A stretch of 64,000 bases of DNA from Micromussa lordhowensis (taxonomy: Eukaryota > Cnidaria > Anthozoa > Scleractinia > Lobophylliidae). Numbering within the stretch: position 1 is the first letter of the stretch; each line of letters starts with the position of its first letter. Where the stretch lies: the NCBI GenBank assembly GCA_964020085.1, contig OZ026597.1, positions 21,005,021 to 21,069,020 of the forward strand. Reading direction: 5' to 3'. The notes under the pieces were generated by a model that did no database searches, was not told the DNA's origin, and saw nothing but the letters and a program-made list of their open reading frames with translations. Position numbers and translations under genes: made by a program. Shown in pieces: positions 1 through 10,900 of this stretch.

Positions 1-58
1 TTTGTCTTGCGATATAGCAGGTGGTACATTGTCTACAACTGGTACAAGAGTGTCAATA
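1..58 (-). CDS. Possible further exon of the PNPLA6/7-like gene, cut by the window edge
   Basis: Read on the minus strand from 58 down to 1, the frame T|ATT GAC ACT is open to the window edge and encodes IDTLVPVVDNVPPAISQDK. The single leading base joins the two-base overhang at the end of the exon at 4694-4779 to give an Asp codon, so the phase fits. The acceptor AG (59-60) lacks a strong pyrimidine tract but follows a TAACTAA branch-point-like sequence. No conserved family motif is visible in these 19 residues. The assignment rests only on strand, phase and position, and chance is a real alternative. Confidence 0.3.
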
Positions 59-444
59 CTTTACAATATTCTTAGTTATTTTTATAACAGCCCCACCCTA
101 TAGAGAACAGATTTTCTGAATCTAAATGTACAATAGCATGAGCAAGGGCTTTCAATTATCTATAAACAATATTATATGCTTTGGAATGCCTTTTTTCATT
201 TATTGAACTGTTATCAGACTTAACAAATTGCATGAGACAAAACTTTGTGACATCTAATATTGCCATTCGCTGGTAGGTAAAAAAAATGTTAATTAAATTA
301 ATAAAGTGAATGTTTACTCAGTCCACTTTGCACTTTAAACTCAAAGTTACAAATATTAGTAAGACTTTTAAGCTCAGCTGTTTCAGTGTCTATATAAATA
401 TGTCCCTTGGTGAGTAAACTGTGCACCTAAAAGTTATGTAATGA

Positions 445-1580
445 GGGGGGGGGGGGTACTCCCATAAGCCCTGACTCTATTGAAGGATGAAGCAAACAAA
501 AATTGATACCCTATTTAAAGGGCCATTGTCACGATAAAGCGCATGTGTGGTCTTGATTGACACCAATTTTTTTAACCAATAAATATCCTAATACTATCAC
601 GCGCGCCACAAATTCGCCGCGAGTCAGCTTGGAGTTTCACATGTGTTTTGAAAATCTCTTTCTCCGCTGGCTTTTGACCTTTTGTTTGTAAAGAATATTT
701 ATCATGTTTATGTTGTGTGAAGGCAGTGTCCATTGAATACAAGCCCCCTGCACTTTACTTTCTTCCAACTTGCAAAGCACAACTGCTGCTATATAGTTTC
801 TGATGTTCATCCTCCTATCTTTTCTTTGTTGTCATTTCTTTTTTCTTTTGAAATTTTGCCTCTAGCCACTTTGGAAACCCCCTCTCGAGGACAGCGCAAT
901 TCTCAAAACACAAAATATGCCGTTGAAATCTTTCATAGTGGTATTACTATTTTCACACACCTCGCAAGGTCGATGGAGAAGGATTTTTCTCACAAATATC
1001 AACTTTGAAAAATGTTCCGTCGGATAAGCAATCAAACTGCCGCGCTTGCGCAGAAGGGTGTCAAATGCCCTTTAAGGCCCAAACCTGAAAAATGACACCC
1101 TATTCAAGGTAAAAACAAAACCTAATTTATTACAGAGTTCATTATTTAACGACAAAGCCATATTAATGGCGGAGTGGCGTGCGAACACATAGGGTCCCGG
1201 CTTTTGTTTCACACCACCAGAAAGAACAGGTGTGAAACCAAAGCCGGAAAACTGCCAGCGTTCACAGGCTAATGGGGGAGGGGAGAGAAGCGTTGCGTGA
1301 CAATCCAAACAATGACTAACCGCCATGGAAAAACACAATCTTTATAAAATCACTTTGCTAATACTTTAACAGATCATTTCTTTTCCGCTTAACTGGGTAT
1401 TTACACACTGCAATTTTAGCTGATACAATTTAGGCACCCTATCAAAGGATCTGACTTTGAACACAATGCCAACATGGGAAAAAATGATACCCTATTTAAG
1501 GATCGAGAACCTCAAAAACCTTACCCTATCTAGTGGCACCTACCTATATAGCCCATATATGGGAGTACCCTCTCCCCCGG
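445..1580. mobile_element. Non-autonomous inverted-repeat element with G-run termini (GGGGTACTCCCATA family)
   Basis: The left end reads G-run followed by GGTACTCCCATAAGCCC. The right end, reverse-complemented, reads GGGTACTCCCATATATGGG, so the termini are inverted copies about 1.13 kb apart. The interior repeats ataccctattta-type phrases (near 508 and 1487) and has no convincing coding frame. A degraded relative with the same termini lies at 44924-45300. A DNA-transposon derivative is the simplest reading; no target duplication was resolved because of the G-run. Confidence 0.6.
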
Positions 1581-4500
1581 GAATGAGCAAAACAATGAAA
1601 TAATATACTATAGAAAATAACAAAGGGTCAGAAATGGGATGAGCATGTAAGTACGCAAAGCAGAGTTCCTGCACATGTACATGTACACTAGTTGAAGTAA
1701 TACAAGCCTTATACTTTAATCAGTGGCTCACTTACTTTCCGACTACATGTACATAGCTGACTAACAAAGGCTCTACAGCGTACAGTAGGAGACTTGTAAA
1801 TTCGCTACACACAACAAAATCAAAATTATTCAATTTGGGAAAATCCAATGTGGACTGAAATTTGGGGGTGCTACAATCCACCCTCCAAATTTGATATCAG
1901 AAACCGTTTAGCAGGTGGCTGGCCATGTGGAAATAACACTTTTGTGAGTCATACACTAGCTGCAACACCACACATTTTTGTTGCTTCACGTACAGCACAG
2001 CCCTACTCAACACCTTGATGGATAAGAACACATTCTAAGCATCCCAGTACAGTACCGCCTGAAACTATGGACCCATCCGGTTGTGGCAAAACCTCGTCTT
2101 TGCCGCGTGCTCCCACCTCGCGTCCACCGTGGGTGAAAATATGTAGCACTGCGGTAAAGACAAGTGCGACCGCAATTGAATATATACCGCGGCAAAATAG
2201 ACAAGGTAATACCTTGGGGAAAATAATGTATGTGTATCGAGTAGAGTGACATTTTTTCATCAATGTTTCATGTAAACTCCATCATAATCCGGAATCAAGA
2301 AACACGCTCGATGAAAAGTCGAACGGTTTACACGCAAATGCGTATCCTCTAGTTTGTTTCGCTCTTCCGAAATCTACATGTACCGTTTTAAGAACTGTGG
2401 CTACACTGTACGTAGCCGTTTTAATAGGGTTCACAGGGTTTTCTTGATTAGAACGACAAAATATGGATGGAGCAGTCTACTACTGCGGTAATCAACTAGG
2501 CGTTGATAGAGTGCCATTAAAATACACCTGCTGATCCGTAATCGCGGCAACACGCGCTAAATGCTACCAGTTTCAGGTTAAAATGTCACTGTTCGTCGTC
2601 TAGTTGTTGTTGTTTTTTCTTCAAAATCGATGCATTAAAAGTAGTAATGAAATTTCATGACTTAGTGTTGGGAGCAACAGAAGTCAGGAATTATTGAAAA
2701 TCAAACACGCAGCATCTTTTGATTTCCGCGAAAGGTCACGCAAACTGTAAAACAATATCCACTTTCCTAGACAGGAGAAAGGTTTTGATTCTCCTTTAGA
2801 TCAAGTGTATAAAGGCAATTAATATATTTCCCCGTAGGAATCTTGGCTTAAACTTAAAAAAAGATTACATGTGTTGAATGTCGTCAGGAATAAAGAGCAG
2901 TCACCGCTGTAAATTCTTTGTCGGAATCAGTGGAAATCAAACGGGTATGATTCTAACAGCTGCAGGTACAGATAAACGAAGCGGGAGAAATTAAGTACAC
3001 ACTGAAATCTCTTATAAAATAAGACATCATACATAAAAATGCATAGATTGCTATATAACCCTTACTTCCAAAAACCCTGGAATGCAATACGCCCGGGAAT
3101 ACGAAAATAGCGGCATGTCTTTTGTCGGCTTTTCGGAATTTCCTGTCTCAAAAGGACACTAAAGGTAAAGAAACCTACCATGGGGCCGGTGAGCTTTTTC
3201 CAACATTTTGATCAGAATTATAATGTTCAAGCCAAATAACAAGCCTTATCGCGACCACTTCATTTAGCCGCAAACAGAAATAAATAAACCGAAATCTATT
3301 TTAACCATTGTTTATTGTGCGGTAAATATACCGTGGGAACAGGCCAATTTCATTGGTTGCCACAAGACAACATGTCACGACGCACTAAAGCAAAACGAGG
3401 TGAGCTGTGATTTTTGTTTCCAATAAATGGCGGGTTGTTTTTGTGTTCCGTTCTTGCTTTCACTTTAATTTGCGCTAAGTTATGTCACGTTTGGAGTGCT
3501 GTTGTTAAAAAGCCAATGAAGGTTTCTCTTATTCACGGTTTGCTCTCCTTGAAGCAGGTTCCACGAATAACAGTAGAATTTACATATTCTTACATGTAGT
3601 AAAGCTTACTGTACATCTCCATTGGCTGCAAAACTTGGACCAGAAAAAGTCCGATCTCTGAGTTAATGACAGCTATACAAGAACGAGGCACAAAAAGCAA
3701 TTGCCGTTTTTATGTCATTCACCGATCGGAGTTGACTGCCGGCTACAAAGTGAGCAGCGCATATAAACAGACAAGTACGGATGATATTATGGCAACAAAA
3801 TAAATTGGAGTTGAATTTAAATGTATTACCCCAGTTTATTTGAATCAAAGTGGATTTCAGAGCCATTCCAGCTTTTCGCATTTAGTCTTCCCGGTCATTT
3901 GCATGATGCGTGGACATGATGTCAGATCATTAGCGAACCCGTGATGTCACGTTCTTCTTGGCAAATGGGAATGCTTAACACAATAATGTTACATTGTATG
4001 TTCTCAATCTTGTAACTGACATGACCCTGACATAGATGATCGGCCTGACATAGATGATCAAATGCTTCTTTGCAATAAAAGTGCGGAGATTGAAGCTGAA
4101 CATTCAAGCATGCTTTGTCGCGAAGAACAAAATGCTATTCAAACTTGACGCGTCTTCTTTACCGAGGTAATACCTCATCCAAAATGCTGCTGCAGTGGGA
4201 CGAATAGCGTCCTCGGGTTTACCTAGGTAAAGATGAGGTCGAGTGCTGGAATACCACGTCATTGACGTGTGGAAGCCCCGTGGCAAGAACGCGGGAAATG
4301 GGTCAATATCTTCAGGCGGTACTGTAAGAGTCCCTCCAAGTTAAGCATTGATTGTTAAGTAAATAACTACTTGTCTGCTAGTTTTATGACTGAAGTGGCT
4401 TCTGTCTTTGCCAAACTATTTAACTTTAATTAACTTTATACATGGTATACTCCATGTGTTCCTTTCGACTACATTGGGTAAAAATAATGACCTGGGTCAT

Positions 4501-4690
4501 CTACATGTAACAAGCTACAGTACATGTATTTAAGAATGCAAGTAAAATTGTTCACATGCACATGTATATGTTGTAGGTCAAAATGAAATTCATATACATG
4601 TACAAAGAATGTTGTGATGTAAACAGAAACATCTTCACTTACATGTAGACCAATTGTGTGACTGTTTAAACTACGAGTGTTGTTATCACT
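1581..4690. other. Intronic or intergenic DNA with no clear gene
   Basis: On the PNPLA6/7 model this is one large intron of that gene. It holds ACATGTAC-rich tracts (1670-1760 and 4500-4640) and a possible short plus-strand first exon at 3372-3399. A minus frame at 2003-2263 is hydrophobic but has no supporting context. Nothing else is supportable. Confidence 0.4.
3372..3399 (+). CDS. Possible isolated first exon (MSRRTKAKR)
   Basis: ATG TCA CGA CGC ACT AAA GCA AAA CGA G is followed by a consensus donor (gtgagc). An inverted CCAAT (ATTGG) lies about 20 bp upstream. MSRR-K-rich N-termini are known from some NuRD-binding zinc-finger regulators, but the RRKQ core is absent here. No downstream exon was found, and the interval lies inside the proposed minus-strand intron. 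Treat as tentative. Confidence 0.2.
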
Positions 4691-4693
4691 TAC

Positions 4694-7400
4694 TCTTTTC
4701 CAAAATTAAACATGACTTTCTGTTTCTTTCTAATAGACCTTCTATATCCCTCGTCCTGTGGTTGAGAGAGCTGTTTTACCTGAAAATGAGAATGTAACAA
4801 ATGAAATGCAAAAGACTGACATGCATGTACTTACATACAAACATTGCAAATGAAACAAATTCAAATGATACATATGTAACTGACATACAGTAGCTGGAAG
4901 TTGATCTGTGTTGTTGATACATGTTGCACTTGTTGAAAGGCACACTGTACATCATTAGTCTGTTATAAGTGTAGTGACTCATCTGTTACTATCATTGCTT
5001 AACTTTAGTTTCTATGACTATTTAAATGCAGAATAAATACAATTTAACAGAGTTAACAACAAAGAGCCCCTGCGTTCCCATGGTAGTCAGCGGTGTGTTA
5101 ACAGCCTTCACAGCAATAGTGGTTTACAGTGAGTTATGTTTTGCATGGGAAGATGTCTTCAGGCATTCCCCTCCCTTCCCTTCCCCTCCTCGTTCTACTG
5201 TTACTTCAGAGTGATGAGTGCCTGTCTCCCTCATAGGTGGGGGGGGGGGGGGGGGTTGACCTTGTTGTCCAAAAGACTAACACAATGCCAGAATACGCGA
5301 GTGTTGAAATTGGGATGCAAAAACACTCAAATTGCATGAAAAACAAAAAAGTTTACAATTCCCAAATCATTCTGATGAAACTGCCATAATTCCAAAAAAT
5401 ATAGTTATATTCAAAGCTTGCACACTCAGTGACCTCTTATCAACAGTACAAGAAAAAGAAAAAGTTCTAAAAAAGTAACTAACTAGAAACATTATTTACG
5501 AGGTTTGGAAATCACACCAACAGCATTATTTTGTAATGTATTCTCTCAAGTGTTGTTGCCCGAATCATGAGCATTGTGCACAAAAAAACACAAAATTTCT
5601 GTAGCTGGGCGGTCTGCAGCCGCTCTTTCTCAACCCCCCCGCCCCCTCCCCCCAGCTCCTATGCCTATGGTTGCCCCTTCCGCATGCAGGCTCATGGCTG
5701 GGTTTCAAGGATTGCCAGCCACGGGAGCAGTCTCCATCTAGGAGCTGACTGTCAATGGATGTCTCCGACACCCAGCATCAACTTAGCGACTCTGTGTCGG
5801 ACTAAGTGATCTACAAACCGAAAGAGCTTATCAAGCAACTATACATGCACCTGTAGGAGTATTTCCACAGTCCCGTCTGGATGGGATGCTAGTACAGCAC
5901 ACTGAAGTGCAGTTTTGAGAGGAGTGCGAATGATATGCAAATTAACCATTGTGTGCATGTAGTCATCAGATGTAAAGAAAGTCATGTTCAATAGCCCTGG
6001 ACATCAGGGAGGTGGATTTAATCCTTTGCTTTCTTGACAGGAAAGTGAGGGTAAGGGTAAGATCAAATAAATGCTTCATTTACATTTTTAATTAGTGGAA
6101 TGTACTAGGAAGAAAATATTTTTGGGCTAGTACATTCTAGTGACTACTAACCCCGAGTTTACATTATCATATGACTCTCCCAGCTGTTTCACCATTGTTC
6201 TTTGGTCATTTCAGAAAATGCAACTAATATTACATTTTGTAAAATCAAGAGCTGTCACAGGTTGGTAAAGTCACATGATAGATTTTATCCAGGCAGGTCA
6301 TCTGAGAAATTTGAGTTCTTATTTTGGATGTAAAGGAAATTCTTTCATTTTAAATGTTGAAATTGAGAAATACAGCAAATGAAGCATGTGCTGTGAAATT
6401 CCACTTAATAGCTGATTGATGCAATTCTAAAATTTCTAACAATCTTGGTTTACTCTGCGGGTGTCACCATTGTTTGGTGAAGGCTCCTTTACTTCAACCC
6501 AGGTTGTATAAACCTTTCTTTTTCACTTATTACAAGAGTAAGCAAAAAGAGAATGGCTCTTCCTAGAGACAGAAATTTTGAGAACCGCGTTTGTCCTTAT
6601 TGGGAATATGCCGTGACAAACATTGTACATGTACATGCAGGGTATTGAGTGACAAAATAATGTTTAATATTATACCCGCAAACAAAAAGGCCAACATAAA
6701 AATGCACAGCCCTTGATGAAGATATTCTAACATTCATGCATTCCCAGGGATACTGATAAGCTTTTAAAATACGCATTGCGTTTCATCGTACATGTAAATC
6801 TGTTTGATAATAAAAAGCCAGCTTGTTTTGAGACCAGATTGGGGGACATGAGCAGCAGAGTGAAGCAACTAACAGTAAACAAACATAACAAAACTAAACA
6901 GCAATATAAATAATCACGGGCGCAATGACGAACTTTAAATCAATATGTATGTTAATGATCTACATGTAAGATATAGTCGCTCTGACCTTACGCAAGTATT
7001 TTCTTCCCCAGAAAATCATCTTGTCGCGTTTGCGAAACCTCGGCTTTGGGGAACCTGGAGCTTCATTTGGGATGTCAACTGCAGTTACATAGAGGAAAAG
7101 TATGCAACGAAAGTTCACTATGAAACAAAGTCACTAATAACCGAGAAATGGTAGAAATCCTACGGCAACATACCTTTCCTTCGAAATTTCTTGATGAAAT
7201 AGATGCACAGAATGACGGCTGTTATGAACACAGTTCCTATGACAAGATTAACCTAAAATGGACCATAAAAATACAGTCAATGCATTGCTTATTAAGTACA
7301 GTATCTCTTTCATGTGATAACTTACCGAAACCTCCGAAAAAAGTTGCATTTCGCGAAATTTTTCTGCGATATAGTTGGCAGCCATCTTTGCTGCAGCCAT
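4694..7400 (-). CDS. Neuropathy target esterase-like protein (PNPLA6/7 family), N-terminal exons
   Basis: Four exons: 7400-7326, 7252-7174, 7078-6987 and 4779-4694, joined in phases 0, 1 and 0 with GT-AG introns. The start is the first ATG at 7400. The assembled N-terminus has about 25 soluble residues, then a single hydrophobic segment (VNLVIGTVFITAVILCIYF) followed by Lys/Arg, as expected of the membrane anchor. The third exon carries RFRKRDKMIFWGRKYLRKV, which closely matches the juxtamembrane RFRKRDK...GRK..RKV signature known from animal PNPLA6/PNPLA7. The fourth is basic, as in the family. These proteins are ER-anchored lysophospholipases with cyclic-nucleotide-binding domains and a C-terminal patatin domain; those parts must lie beyond position 1. 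The gene is divergent from the one starting at 7967. Intron 3 is 2.2 kb and repeat-rich. The family call is fairly sure; which paralogue cannot be told. Confidence 0.75.
5239..5255. repeat. Homopolymer run of 17 G
   Basis: Seventeen consecutive G follow a C-rich stretch (5165-5192) inside intron 3 of the PNPLA6/7-like gene. Intron DNA from 5270 to 6950 shows C-rich and AT-rich low-complexity patches (for example 5632-5655) and no supportable exon. Confidence 0.8.
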
Positions 7401-7829
7401 CGTGTTTACTGTTTTGAAGTTAACCGCTGGGTAGCAACATTTGTGGGCTTGAATAACTTGCCACGTTGTTTGCTGCGCGGGATGTGGCTAGCAACTCCGT
7501 CAAATAGCTCACGAATCAACCCATAGGTTAAAAAGAGTTTCAGGTAAAACTAAAACGGCTAAAAAGAAAAAGAAAACAAAACCAGTTGATTATCTAAATC
7601 CAAATGTTTTTGGTCAAAGTTATCGTAAAAGCGCCGTACGCCGTTCATTCCATGCCGAGCTAAACGAAAATTAAACGTCGCTAATATCAATATAATTCGT
7701 ATTTGGAAGATAAAAAATTTCATAAAATACCCTTATCATATTGGCTTTATTTATTCATATATGGTGTTCATGCAATTACAGTTTTGCGGATAATTATACC
7801 GTTAATTTCTTAATAAGAAATCGAAGCGA

Positions 7830-7837
7830 TGACGTCA
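7830..7837. promoter_or_regulatory. CRE/ATF-type palindrome TGACGTCA in a divergent promoter
   Basis: A perfect TGACGTCA lies in the 566-bp interval between two divergent start codons (7400 minus, 7967 plus), 130 bp upstream of the plus-strand start. Such sites bind CREB/ATF bZIP factors in animals. That it regulates either gene is inferred from position. Confidence 0.4.
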
Positions 7838-7966
7838 CCTGACTATGACGCGTTGATGAAATAAGATGGACACGCACTGATTGCATTAATATTAAACTCG
7901 GATTTTTATGATCGACATGTAACAGAAAAGAAAAGAAACGAGTGTAGGAAACCCTTCGCCACAATC

Positions 7967-10900
7967 ATGACAACAACACTAGAAGTATATTCAAGACGTG
8001 GTGTGGCCCAGGAGCGCAAAAAGGTTCACGATTCTTCGGAATTTATTTACCCCATGCTCGAGAAAAGCAAAAGCAAGCGCATCCTGCGGAAAGAAAGCAT
8101 TGGTTTCTTTGGCACGACGTCCTACTCAGTAGACTTCGCTAAAAAGGAAGGAAAACCGGCAATACCCAGGCCCTGCTCAGTTACAAGACGAAATCGACCA
8201 CACCCATCTCAGGTATAGACTTTTCTCGAGTGTCAAGTAGGACTGAAATGGCATACCATCTGTTATTCTTAAAATTGAAGTTTGTTTATTGTCATGCCAT
8301 CAGTAATTGCCATTTTTTGTCCTTTCCTTTCGCCAGAATTACACTAAAGGATTCAACAGCTTGTATTGACGGCATGATACTGACATTGATGCTAATTTTC
8401 TTCCTAACCTCCTTAGAACTTCCTAAACTGGCGAATTCCTTCGAATCCGATGCCAGGACAAGAAAGAAACGAGACTAAAAAAGCCTTTTTGAATTTATCA
8501 GATTTGGAAACAAGAGAACGATTCTATGACGACTATGTTGGAAGATTTAGTAAGTATGCAACCGTGCCATTCCTATATAGCAAATCTGATTCTATTCTTC
8601 CAGTGCGTAGGCACACGTGAAAATAGCTACATGACCTGGAAAAAAATAACATTGCCTAAACAAAATGCTAACATTGAATCTCAAAAAAACATTTTTTGTT
8701 TTTTTGTTTTTCACTCTCGCTCAGCAAAATCATCCCTACGCTGGTAATGACCCTCGCTAGTCAAAGAACACTAGCCTTGGTAAGGTCTTGAAGTTTACAT
8801 ACTTCATATATTTTTTTTTATGACATACGCATCACGATAACTAAGTGGAAAACTGGGAAAAATCTCAACATTAGAGGGAATAGCAAGTTTCCCCGTCCAC
8901 TATATATTTATTTTCTGTGAAGGCCGACCAGAAGTATAGCAGCTCTCGTAGGCTGCTATTCTTGGGTTTCACGTGACGTCACAAGCTTTGTTCAAATCAG
9001 TGTCCGCCATGTTGGTGTCCCTCGGGTGTCAAATGTATGGCCATTTCTACAGTGAAGCTTCTCTATTATCGGTCAGTTATTTTGCGAACTACATGAATGT
9101 CCAGAAAGAAAAAGCGATAAAAGTACCGGGCATTCATCTAAAGGTATCCCAGTCAGCTCTCTGAGTATGCCAAAAGCTTAGAGAGTCGAGTAAAGGAAAT
9201 TTATTCGCTGTGGCTAAATGACCGGCAGCCGGTCAAAGTTTTAAAACCTCTAAATGACCGGCAGTGTGATATTTTTCTCAAATTTTAAAGAATGGAAGGA
9301 ATTCATCCAATTCAAACTATCATATGCTGATTAAGAACTGCCAAGCGATCTAGAAGAGCTGTATAGATCGCAAGTATAACGCTTGGTTTACGCTCGGCTC
9401 AGAGAGCGAGACCATTGTTTGTGACACTTAAGATTTTTTTCGGGTCAACTGCGGTCACGGTTTTCAATTCACTAAATGACCGGCAGTCAGATATTTTTCT
9501 CAAATTTTAAGGAATCGAAGGAACCCATCCAATTCAAACTATCATATGGATGCAAAAGCTGGACTGGTTGGCTCACATATTGCGAGTGTTTTATTTTATT
9601 TGGACGCAACTACACGAATTCATGAAAAGCTCGCTTGCACGAAGGTAAAATGCTTATGGATTTTTGCCGACATATGTCAATGAAGTGCCATATGCGAGGG
9701 CTAAAGGCGTCGGTTTTTCATCGGCTAACAAGCTCTGGTCAAAGAAAAGCTCGACCAGAAAATTGAGGATAGCCGCAAGCCTCGAAGCATAAAGCAGCTT
9801 CTAGTTCTAGGACTGCACCGGCCGGCGCATCAGCGCGCATCGGCCCCTTCGAAAGACGAAATGTATCAGCTTTATGCCAAACTCGACCAGTGCAAAATTA
9901 AAGCAGTAGCTTTACGTTTAATCGATCCTTTTGCTGACCAATTTATCGACCAAAGAAGCTCTGTTCCGATAGTTTCAGATCATTCAGAGCGAAGTATTTG
10001 CTACAAACTCTTTCACTCTCTAACACTCTCTAGTCTCTTGTTTGTAGCGTCGCCGCGACTCACCGCAGAAATCCACTCGTTTCTCCTCCTAATAGTACGT
10101 TCCTACTGTTCTTCCCCCTGATTTGTAATAATCTCAAGTATACGAAACAACCCTTAGCCTTTATGCTTTCCACTTTTCCTCGAACAGCCAACAACAACGC
10201 ATAAACCCATCCCTTCTTTCTCACATGAACTCTTCTTTGGATACAGTTTGTCTACGCTTGAGGGACACCAAGATGGCGGATAGTAACCGTTGCTAAGCCA
10301 TTGGTCACGTGGGTGAAACCCAAGGATTGTTTGGTCATTGTAGCAGCTGTTATTGTTTTAGGGCTAGGGGCATTGTTTCTGTTGTTTGTTGTATTGTTCA
10401 CTCTAAGGGTATCGAGCCACTCATGTGAGACCTTACGACAGCTGCTACATCACCCAGGCCGACATGTTCAGTGTTATTATATCCAATTAATTTTCCGAAG
10501 GCATTTCCTGCACTCCGCTGACGCCACTGATCGAGAGCCTGGAACAGGCGATCACTAAACTTAAGAAACGTTTCACGCTAGACACTGAAAAAAAAATGAT
10601 CCAGTAAAAATTCTCGTCAAGTTCCTTTGAGGTTATTACTGTTGAAGACTGGCCTCAGTTTTGATGAGGTATGAACTTGATAACGAACCACGTCCTTCGA
10701 GCACCAGTCAAATTCATCGCCTAGTTATTACAGCCCCTTTTTTGGCCGTAAGAAAACTCTAACATAGTCTGTAAGGCTTTCTTCGTTTCAAAGAATCTTT
10801 TCAACACGGCCAACCCTTCAATACAACCTCAATGGTGTGACCCAAAAATCTAAAATAACAAATTTTGGTTAACCATCTTGGAGTAAAAAAGAAAGTTTGC

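Noticed and set aside
2003..2263. Minus-strand hydrophobic frame (86 codons)
   Set aside because: It has a membrane-like stretch but no start context, splice partner or family motif, and a second overlapping frame is equally open.
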